The translations under genes and the position numbers were made by a program. Source: Aplidium turbinatum (Eukaryota; Chordata; Ascidiacea; Aplousobranchia; Polyclinidae). From it: a stretch of DNA of 64,000 nt. The stretch covers positions 16,977,323 through 17,041,322 of the forward strand of contig OU964928.1 in NCBI GenBank assembly GCA_918807975.1, given 5' to 3'. Below the pieces are notes generated by a model. The model had not been told where the DNA came from and made no database searches. It saw only the letters and a program-made list of their open reading frames with translations. Positions within the stretch are counted from its first letter, which is position 1; the number at the start of each line of letters is the position of its first letter. This document shows, one piece after another, positions 43,324 through 51,757 of the stretch.

Positions 43324-43597
43324 TGTGTATTTTAGGTAGAAAAGGTGATAAAGACTCGGTTTTTGACCTATTTTCGCCATTTCTTGGTCAAATTTCTCAG
43401 TTCACATTTTATTTGAAAGTATTCTTGCGTTGAACACAGAATTTCATCAATTTTTTTTTCGTTTCTGTGCAAACAGTATTCCATGCACTTTTTGCACTAA
43501 AAAGCAATTTGCGCAAATAACAAATTACCTTCCTAATTATTGTCTGCCAGCAAAGAATGACTCATATCGCGTCAGATCGCGACTCCCTACCCAGACA

Positions 43598-43652
43598 GCA
43601 AAATCGACATTAAATCAATGTAAAAATGACGGATTTTGCTGCCTGGGTACAG
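43598..43652. repeat. short palindrome CAGACAGCAAAATCGACATT / ATTTTGCTGCCTGG
   Basis: Inverted ends CCAGACAGCAAAATC and GATTTTGCTGCCTGG around TTAAATCAATGTAAAAATGA. Similar GATTTAACGT words occur at 13785-13850. Confidence 0.5.
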
Positions 43653-44027
43653 AATGGAATTTTAGCGCCGCCGACAAACACAAAATAAAACCGCACGCTA
43701 ATAGTAAACTGTCAATCAAGCTATTGAATATCAGCAAATTTCTTGCACTTCATAACTGGCTGTGACAGAAGGTTTATTGTGAACTTCACAATTATCCGAT
43801 ACCAACATAATCGGAATTAACAGTTGGGGCAAAAAAAAAAGTAAAAGTCAAGAAATCTCAGGTTTCTAGCGTCACTGCTTCTATGTGAAATTGCTGAATT
43901 AGCAGAGGGCGAAACCATAGGGTCTACGCCAGTAACAGGTACGGTTAAGCGGTATCGCTTGTACATCTTTAATGTAAAATTTTTTAATTCATTTTTTTAT
44001 TTCTCTTAGATGTAGCTAATAATTATT

Positions 44028-44060
44028 TCTGAAGAGGACACTATGTGATGTCGAAACGTT
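44028..44060 (+). other. hammerhead-like motif (Penelope-style element end)
   Basis: CTGAAGA, then a short hairpin (GACA ... TGTC), then GAAAC, the conserved order of a type-I minimal hammerhead core. Related sequence on the minus strand at 3691-3720. Self-cleavage is untested and stem II is short. Confidence 0.4.
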
Positions 44061-45204
44061 GGATTTAGAAGTTTTTTTATGTTTTTTTTGTGTGTTTAAT
44101 GTTAAATCCGTTAACGTTACTGAATGTTATATGTATCTGGTATCAAGCCAAGCTCTCTACCAAGGCTCAAGCATAACATCTTGTTAAAACATAATCAAGT
44201 TAATCATCTGACCAATAACCTTTCTTCATGAACTTTTGCATTCACCACATGCCTAGCACTAGCAGAGGTGAGTGAGAGAAGTCACTTTTTTTGACTTCGG
44301 CTCCGGTCCTGGTCCGAAAGTATCCTCCGGTTCCTGCTTTAACTCCGAAATTCATTCTGAAGTGAAATAAGCGTGAAACTACCTTTTTCAAATAATTTTT
44401 AAACACACAAAAAAAAACACCCAAACTTTTTCTCAAATCTGCTTTTGCTACACTGCCCCTCCCCCCCGGACAGGGGAATAATTAATTTTTATGATTTAAT
44501 TTAGGGTGTTTTCAACAGAACATTTTTTACACGTAAAGCATTAAATCACCACTTTGGACCCCTAATTTGCTCGCAAATCGCTCGATTAGGCTACCTTTCT
44601 GGACCCTTTTGCTAGATTACGGGCCCCCCAGGACTAAAAAATAACAACTTTTATGCTTGAAATCAGTCGTTTAGGATAGTTTTAACCAAAAACTTTTGCG
44701 CGTAAACTATAAAACCACAATTTCGGGCCCCCCAACAAACACAGGCCCGGGCCCTCAAGGGTAAGCCGTACCCTCCATACCCCCGTCATAGGCCTTGATT
44801 GTAAGGCATTGTCGCCGTTTTTTGGGCATTGTCAGGGTTGCAAGTTCAAATTGCATCAGTTTTGCGAATTACAGTTTGGGTTAGAATTTGGGTAAGGAGT
44901 AAGATTATGGTCATACAGGCTACCCCCAATTAAATCGTTTGTCTATTTCTGAAAAAGCGCTGAAAAAGGAAAAGGTTGCCAGATTCACGAGTTTTTCCCG
45001 CCAATTGGGCTAAGGCTAGTTTGGCTTCGGCTTTCCAGTTGTGGAAAATTTTTGGAAATTGCAGGTTTTGATATTGTTGATTCCTTTCATTTTTATTATT
45101 TTTAATTGGCTTCAACGGAATATAGTCAAAATACTATACTTTTTTTAGCGAAAAGCATCTTGCAACACTTACAATGGGTACGGTATTTAGAGGTACCTGT
45201 GAAT
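44061..45204. other. gene-less stretch
   Basis: Contains GGGCCCCCC-rich words near 44440-44780 similar to 42620, suggesting fragments of one element. No coding sequence is supported. Confidence 0.3.
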
Positions 45205-45823
45205 GGGTGCAACCTAGTTCGTACCCTGAAAAGATTAAGAGAAAAAATTCAAAAAAGCCGAAGTCGCTGTTCGGAGTTTCTGCAAACAAACAAACTGAAA
45301 AGATTGACAGAAAAAAAATAGAACAAAGCCGAAGTCGCTGATCGTAGTTTCCGTTTTTCCGCAGTTTCCGCAAACATTTTTAAATTTCCGGTAATGATCC
45401 TAAGATTTTGCCGGAGTCGCTGATCGCAGTTTACGCAAACACTTTAAAAGGGTTAGGAAAATATGGAGAAAAAAAGTTGGAAAAAGCTGAAGTCGCTGAT
45501 CCCAGTTTCCGTAAACATTTTAAAAGGGTTAGGCACTATAGGCAGGGATATCTAAAGAAGGGGATACGAAGGCTTTTATTACGTCTGACAATAGAAGGGC
45601 TTTTGTTTATCGTAAATAATCTGTGTGTATTGATTGTAAAATGACAATTAGCACCGATAGCAGTTTAATAAATCTTGTTATGATAACTTGCATTGCGCTA
45701 TTAGCATCAGGCCTGGATATTCACAGCATGCTCATGGTTGCTTGTTAATTCAAATACCCATATAGGCTACTTGCTTTACATCTAGCCTACTGCAAAGGCT
45801 TTGTTTAAAAAACAGCTTACTGG

Positions 45824-46602
45824 TAGGGATGTGCAAAATAGAATAATTAGCTATTCTAGAATACTGAAACCGAATATAGAATACAGATATCTATTCTAGA
45901 ATAATTGACAGTTTTTACCGTCGACACATTTTAATGATTTTGATGATTTGCAAAAACAATCAACATCACAAAAATTGCTTATTGCAGTGTGACAAAGTTA
46001 GGCTTTTTACATGTTCACCAGTCATACGGGATCTCAACTTGGTGGCAGTTAACCTGCACTTGGCAAATATCTCTCTGAAGAAGCAGATGTGGCAGCGGCA
46101 ATCAATCTTTTGAAAATTGATTGCCGTCTTTCATCAACTTTAAAAATCTGTGTAATATATTTTTCAAATGTGTCCACATACTCCCAGTACTGTTGCAATA
46201 CTTCATTTCGAATTTACAATGCTTGCAACAAACAAGATTTTCACTTTGGTTGCAAAAAGTGTTCCCAAACAATTGAAGTCTTTTGTTTCCCCGGCATAGT
46301 AAAGCTAAGACAAAGCCAACTGCCCTTACGACGTCCGTACTTCTGCAAGACTGTGACGACTGCATAGAGCTTGACAAGAAAGATCTCTTTCATGCGCATA
46401 ACGAAACTTGTGCGTTGTTTTTACGTCATATTGCTCTAAATTGATAAACAATTTTACTTTCGCTGCAGCGAATTCATTGCAACCAGACAGAGTGGTGCGA
46501 AGTCAATCGTTAAAGCAGTTTCAATTATCCGATTTCATACGCATTTTGAAACCGGTTAGGCTTCACAACCGGTTATTCGGTATTCTATTTTGCCCATCCC
46601 TA
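45824..46602 (-). mobile_element. hAT transposon with BED zinc finger remnant
   Basis: Ends TAGGGATGTGCAAAATAG and CTATTTTGCCCATCCCTA, perfect duplication CTTACTGG (45816-45823, 46603-46610). On the minus strand (46377-46102) SENLVCCKHCKFEMKYCNST and GSMWTHLKNILH show the C-x2-C ... H-x-H pattern of a BED finger, the N-terminus of a hAT transposase. TATTCTAGAATA words crowd the ends. Confidence 0.82.
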
Positions 46603-46649
46603 CTTACTGGTAACTTTTCAAATGTCTTTGTAAACAAGTATTCTTTAAA

Positions 46650-47508
46650 GGATGCAACCTAGTTCGTACCATGAACAGTTCGTACGGTACCGTCAGTTCG
46701 TACCTTGAAAAGATCAAGAGAAAAAATTAAAAAAAGCCAAAGTCGCTGATCGCAGTTTCCGCAATCATTTTAAAATTTTCCCCCTGAAAAGATCGAGAGA
46801 AAAAATAGCTCAAAATCGAAGTCCGCTGATTGCAGTTTCCGCAAACATTTTTTCGCAGTTTCCGCTAACCCTAACCATAGATTAATCTATGCTCTAACCC
46901 TAACCCTCGCTGATCGCAGTTTCCGCAAACATTTTTCCGCAGTTTCCGCTAACTTTTTACCCTAACCATAGAGTAATCTATGCTCTAACCCTCGCTGATT
47001 GCAGTTTCCGCAAACATTTTTCCGCAGTTTTTGCTAACCGCAGTTTCCGCTTACCCTAACTATAACCATAGAGTAATCTCTGCTCTAACCATAACCCTCG
47101 CTGATCGCAGTTTCCGCAAACATTTTTCCGCAGTTTCCGCTAACTTTTTACCGTAACCATAGAGTAATCTATGCTCTAACCCTCGCTGATCACAGTTTCC
47201 GCAAACATTTTTCCGCAGTTTCCGCTTACCCTAACTATAACCATAGGGTAATCTATGCTCTAACCCTCGCTGATCGCAGTTTCCACCATATTTTTCCGCA
47301 GTTTCGCAATTTTCGCTAACCGCAGTTTCCGCTAACCCTAACCCTCGAGTTTGTTTCAAATTGTTTGGGGAAACTCCGATCAGCAACTTCAGCTTTGTGC
47401 TATTAAACTGCGATCAGCGACTTCGGCTTTTTTTAATTTTTTCTCTCGATCTTTTCAGGGTACGAACTGACTGTACGAATGGTTCAAGGTACAAACTAGG
47501 TTGCACCC
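46650..47508. repeat. GGATGCAACC-family foldback, copy 3, nested in copy 2
   Basis: Ends GGATGCAACCTAGTTCGTACC-like and GTACAAACTAGGTTGCACCC, perfect duplication TTCTTTAAA (46641-46649, 47509-47517). The interior is a minisatellite of roughly 100-bp units. Confidence 0.82.
46840..47340. repeat. minisatellite of GCAGTTTCCGCAAACATTTT / CCTAACC units
   Basis: About five units each join CGCTGATCGCAGTTTCCGC with AACCATAGAGTAATCTATGC and CTCTAACCC. The AGAGTAATCTATGCTCT part is itself palindromic and the CCTAACCC words resemble telomere repeats. Confidence 0.7.
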
Positions 47509-48491
47509 TTCTTTAAATATGCTCTATGTAACGTTTACTAACTGTCTTTGGTAGCTGACTGTACCAGTTGCACTACAAAACTTTCTGCAATTTTGAAAAG
47601 AACCTCATGTTTCACACGCTACAAACTACTGTACCGCCCTGGTAGTGTCATGAGAATAAGGCAATCGCTGCGAGCCTTCATATCCCCTTCTCTAGATATC
47701 CCTGGGGTTAGGGTTGGGAAAAGATCGAGAGAAAAAATTTCCGGTAATGATTCTAAGAGTTTGCCGAAGTCGCTTATCGCAGTTTCCGCAAACATTTTAA
47801 AAGGGTTAAGGTTGAGATCAGAGTTTCTGCAAACATTTTAAAATTTCCGGTAATGATCCTGTGAGTTTTTGTTTGTTTGCGGAAACTGCGATCAGCGACT
47901 TTGGCTTTGTGCTATTTTTTCTCAATCTTTTCAAAGGAAAAATTTTAAAATGTTTGCGAAAACTGCGATCAGCGTCTTTGGCTTTTTTTAATTTTTTCTC
48001 TCGATCTTTTTAGGGTACGAACTGAGGGTACGAACTGTTCAGGGTACGAACTAGGTTGCATCCCCTGTGAATTTCGATCAAACATATTATATTTTAGGAA
48101 GTGGCTACGTTTACGGCGCCGTAAATACAGCCGTTCCATGCCTTTTTTTCTAATCTTTACGTCGCTTTTACTGCGCATGCGCGCTGGTGCTGCGCACGTC
48201 ACGCGCGAAAGCAGGCAGTTCAGTTCAGCTTGACAGCATAGGACAATTAGGACATTGTTATATTTTCCGCACTGGTGTTGCCAGATAAGGAATTCTAAAG
48301 TGTGGTAGCTAAAATTATTTTTGTTTTGATGAGTGTGAAAATTAGGTTGAATTGAAAACAGGCAGGCGTAGCAATTGTGGAATTTTGCTTAGCTGCAATA
48401 GCCTATAGGATATGGCTATACTGCGGCAATATGGCTATATTTTCCGCACTAGTGTTGCCAGATAAGGAATTCTCCTTTAATTTGAAAATGC

Positions 48492-48890
48492 TAGGCTAAT
48501 GAGAAGACGATATAGGCGTTCAAAATTTTGTAAGTGTAGGCCTAATTAGTTGCCTATTCTGTTTCGAATCATCCATTTTGTATTCCTTTTTTTCATACGT
48601 AGGCTAATGAGAAGACGATATAGGCGTTCAAAATTTCTAAGTATAGGCCTAATTAGTTGCCTATTCTGTTTCGAATCATCCATTTTGTATTCCTTTTTCT
48701 CATTAGTAGGCTAATGAGAAGACGATATAGGCGTTCAAAATTTCTAAGTGTAGGCCTAATTGGTTGCCTATTCTGTTTCGAATCATCCATTTTGTATTCC
48801 TTTTTCTCATACGTAGGCTAATGAGAAGACGATATAGGCGTTAAAAATTTCTAAGTGTAGGCCTATTGTATTCCTTTTTCTTATCTTCAA
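48492..48890. repeat. tandem array, four units of about 107 bp
   Basis: Units start TAGGCTAATGAGAAGACGAT at 48492, 48600, 48707 and 48814; the last is shortened. Confidence 0.85.
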
Positions 48891-48891
48891 A

Positions 48892-49011
48892 ATGGGGGAA
48901 AAATTAGTTACAGTTGGGGAAACATTTCGCAATTTCGATGAAGTATCCCAAGCTATAAAACAATACGAAGAAAAAAAATTCTTCCAACGCTCATTGCATG
49001 TAAATTTGTAA
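48892..49011 (+). pseudogene. 39-codon remnant of a Mutator-type transposase N-terminus
   Basis: MGEKLVTVGETFRNFDEVSQ continues AIKQYEEKKFFQRSLHV. The G.tF.s.dE....i..Ye....F pattern begins many animal Mutator-like (FAR1/SWIM-type) transposases. It stops after 39 codons; the rest of the protein is not in this copy. Confidence 0.45.
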
Positions 49012-49460
49012 CAGTTGTAGAATGTAGATAGCCCATTTAGGCTAGTGAGCTTTTAAACCGACGGCATCTAAAGTGGCTCTCTGTGACCTTTATGCATTTG
49101 CACTTTGTGTATTATTTCGTTGTTTTTGTTTTGGATATGGACAACTTTGTCTGACGCAAATAAATAATAATAATTAACTTACAACAATTCTATGTAGACT
49201 ATGCTGTTGCCTAGTCTTGATGGCTGCCATGTCATCTGATTGTTTTCATCGTTCTAAATACTTTCAATTCTTCTAACTTGTAACACTACCGTACCATCAT
49301 GTAAACTTGTAACAGTAGATAGCCTATTTAGTGAGAGTTTCAACTGACGACATCCAAAGTGGCTCTCTGTGACCTTTGTGCATTTGCAGGTTGTGCATCA
49401 TTTCGTTGTTTTGTTTTGGATATGGACCGCTTTGTCTGACGCAAATACATAATAGGCTAA
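48991..49460. repeat. two-copy tandem duplication of about 300 bp
   Basis: ATCTAAAGTGGCTCTCTGTG ... TTGTCTGACGCAAATAAATA occurs at about 48991-49165 and again at about 49294-49455. Confidence 0.65.
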
Positions 49461-49469
49461 TAAATATTA

Positions 49470-49719
49470 GGTGTTGTTAAAAGAAGTAAAAGTTTCTTCG
49501 GCATTTTTCGGAAATAAAGCTAAGTCTCTATGTTTTCTTGTTGCTAATTCCTGGCTGAGATGTTTGGTATTGGCAAAACTTGCACTTTTAATGCAATTTT
49601 GTTTAAAATTAGGCACTTTTTTTTAGACTGATAGCATCATTCTCAATATCGTAACGTCACACGCGTGCCAAAGGGGGGTTGTAACCCCCAAACCCCCCCC
49701 CCATTTGGCTACGCCACTG
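49470..49719. mobile_element. partial hAT (GGCTACGCCACTG end)
   Basis: Shares TCTTCGGCATTTTTCGGAAA through GGCTACGCCACTG with the intact copy at 62069-62496; its left end is not present. Confidence 0.65.
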
Positions 49720-49765
49720 GTCGTAACAAAGCAATCAAAATGTTTTATAAATTAAATAAAATGTT

Positions 49766-50480
49766 GGCAGTGGCTATTTGACCGGCTCCGGTCTTTGAAT
49801 CTGAAACACTATTTGACCGGTCATGACGTCATTACATAAGTACTTTTTTCTTTTTCTTCTTCAAAGCAAAAGACGTGAAGCGCCGATATAAAGTTCTAAA
49901 TTCAACACGTTTTCTGCAACTCAGTCCGTGGCGCATACGTTGCGTCTCGGGTTGTCATTCTAGAGGGGATGAGTTCGATAACATCCGGAAGCATTGACTT
50001 TTTTTTCATTTTTTTTTTTTTATCTAAACTTTACTTCTTATCGGAAAAACTAAACTTCTTAGACCACTTATCACGATCGGAAAATTACCCAGAGAAATTC
50101 TCAAATTCCAGCAAATTAAAAAAACTCTAACTTTATTACTCACATTTAAAAAGACATAAAAAAATGGGCTGTAGGCTACTCAAATTAAAAATTGACCACA
50201 AAAATGCGCTTCGGTTCAAAGTTTAGATAAATAAAAATGAAAAAAAAGTCAATGCTTCCGGATAGTATCGAACTCATCCCCTCTAGAATGGCAACCCGAG
50301 ACGCAACGTATGCGCCACGGACTGAGTTGCAGACAACGTGTTGAATTTAGAACTTTATATCGGCGCTTCACGTCTTTTGCTTTGAAAGAGAAAAAGAAAA
50401 AAGTACTTATGTAATGACGTCATGACCGGTCAAATAGTGTTTCAGATTCAAAGACCGGAGCCGGTCAAATAGCCACTGCC
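49766..50480. repeat. 715-bp palindromic element with inverted tRNA-like sequences
   Basis: Ends GGCAGTGGCTATTTGACCGG and its exact complement; perfect 9-bp duplications TAAAATGTT (49757-49765, 50481-50489). Arms of about 300 bp are near-perfect inverted copies and each holds a tRNA-like head (GTGGCGCATACGTTGCGTC ... GATGAGTTCGATAACATCC). Confidence 0.82.
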
Positions 50481-50976
50481 TAAAATGTTACCACAATAGC
50501 TTAACGATTGAGTCGTAGCGTAGCCTAAAGATTTGAGTAGGCTACAAGACGTAGTCCGGGAACATCGTGAATCTGGGGTGGTAAAAGGATAGACCCTCGG
50601 CTCGGCCCCAGAGGCTCACACGACGACGACGTCATATTTTAAACTGATTGTCCTGCTTTATAATAATAATCGTGTTTTTATTTGCATCCATTGCGATAAC
50701 ATACAGTGCACTGCGATCACAGATGCGATACAACAGACGACAGGAAGCAGCAAAAGTGACATAGTCTTCAAGTCAGCTGGTCCCCTTATTTTGGCTTGCC
50801 ATTAGGCCTAAGTGTCTTTACCGAGACACAGCCGCGTCCTTTCGAACGCCAAATATCCGAGAGACGTTCTCATCACTCGGATATCTGGTATCATGCACCC
50901 TATAACGTCCGAGTTTTGTCGCTACTACCTTTTTCTAGATCTCTGCTATGTTTGTCATATACTGTTTTTTCGTTGT

Positions 50977-51173
50977 GATTGTTAGAATTAAAAACAAACT
51001 AAACCGCCACAAAAACGCGTAGCCTAACGATTGAGTCACTTCGGGTGAGAATTTAGTTTAAAAAAAGGATTACGTTGTGATCGTTAGAATTAAAAACAAA
51101 CTAAACCGCCACAAAAATGCGTAGCCTAACGATTGAGTCACTTCGGGTGAGAATTTAGTTTAAAAAAAGGATT
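50977..51173. repeat. two 97-bp tandem units
   Basis: GTTAGAATTAAAAACAAACT ... GAATTTAGTTTAAAAAAAGG occurs twice in a row (from about 50984 and about 51081). Confidence 0.75.
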
Positions 51174-51179
51174 ACCTAT

Positions 51180-51258
51180 TGGAGGTATCGAACTCATATC
51201 CTGGGAGTTCAAACCAGACGATAACCGCACGCGCCACTGAATCACTTTTCAAAAGCAG
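51180..51258 (-). ncRNA. tRNA-like SINE head
   Basis: The minus strand reads CAGTGGCGCGTGCGG (A-box) and ATGAGTTCGATACCTCC (B-box) about 40 nt apart, related to the tRNA-like part of the palindrome at 49766-50480. Stems are imperfect. Confidence 0.5.
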
Positions 51259-51557
51259 TTGAATTTAGTTATATATCAGCATTTTTTTCAGCAACAGCGC
51301 GCATGCGCAGTAAAAGCGACGTAAAGATTAAAAAAACAGGCATGGAACGGCTGTATTTACGGCGCCGTAAACGTAGCCACTTCCTATATTTTAGTTTTTA
51401 GATAATTTTGCTTTTCAAACTTATTAATCTCTTAGACTAGCCTATATTTAAAATTCAATTTGTCCAATATATATATGCACTTAATTTTCAATTTTTGTGT
51501 TAAAATAGGTCAGCTGCATTTATTAAGTTTAAACTGTAGGCTAGCTATTGAGTGAAC

Positions 51558-51757
51558 ATGTCACATCGAGGTCTTGGTTCCAAAATATATGTTGGTAACT
51601 TATCTTCATCAACAACAAGAGGAGATTTGGAGTATGAATTTGGTTACTATGGCCGTCTTTTAAATGTGTGGGTTGCAAAAAATCCTCCGGGGTTTTCATA
51701 TGTTGAGTTTGAAGACTCTCGCGATGCTGATGATGCTATTAAAGGATTGGACGGAAG
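51558..51757 (+). CDS. SRSF7: SRSF7 exon 1 (most of the RRM)
   Basis: Encodes [20 protein letters not shown] through KGLDG, ending GGAAG/GTATAA in phase 2. Confidence 0.93.

Larger units (their letters stand above)
45205..48063. repeat. GGATGCAACC-family foldback, copy 2 (2.86 kb, carries two insertions)
   Basis: Ends GGGTGCAACCTAGTTCGTACC-like and GGTACGAACTAGGTTGCATCC with perfect 9-bp duplications CCTGTGAAT (45196-45204, 48064-48072). The arms (to about 45570 and from about 47680) carry GATCGCAGTTTCCGCAAAC units and AGGGATATCTAAAGAAGGGG. Between them lie a hAT (45824-46602) and another member of the same family (46650-47508). Confidence 0.82.
48097..51384 (+). mobile_element. Mutator-like element with 110-bp TIRs and 9-bp TSD
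   Basis: About 110 bp of terminal inverted repeat (GGAAGTGGCTACGTTTACGG ... CTGCGCATGCGCGC) at both ends, with perfect duplications TATATTTTA (48088-48096, 51385-51393). Inside: four 107-bp tandem units (48492-48890), a 39-codon frame resembling a Mutator transposase N-terminus (48892-49011), a 300-bp tandem duplication (about 48991-49460), a hAT fragment, a palindromic element (49766-50480), a 3'-tail repeat and a tRNA-like SINE. The right end lies 173 bp before the SRSF7 ATG. Long TIRs with 9-bp duplications point to Mutator; no catalytic domain was found. Confidence 0.75.

Noticed and set aside
46840-47340. Repeats at regular spacing considered as CRISPR array or true telomere
   Set aside because: Eukaryotic context, tandem units without unique spacers, and location inside a TSD-flanked foldback.
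48097-51384. Calling the 3.3 kb element a foldback only
   Set aside because: TIRs are about 110 bp and the interior is not inverted; a Mutator-like classification fits better with the 9-bp duplications.
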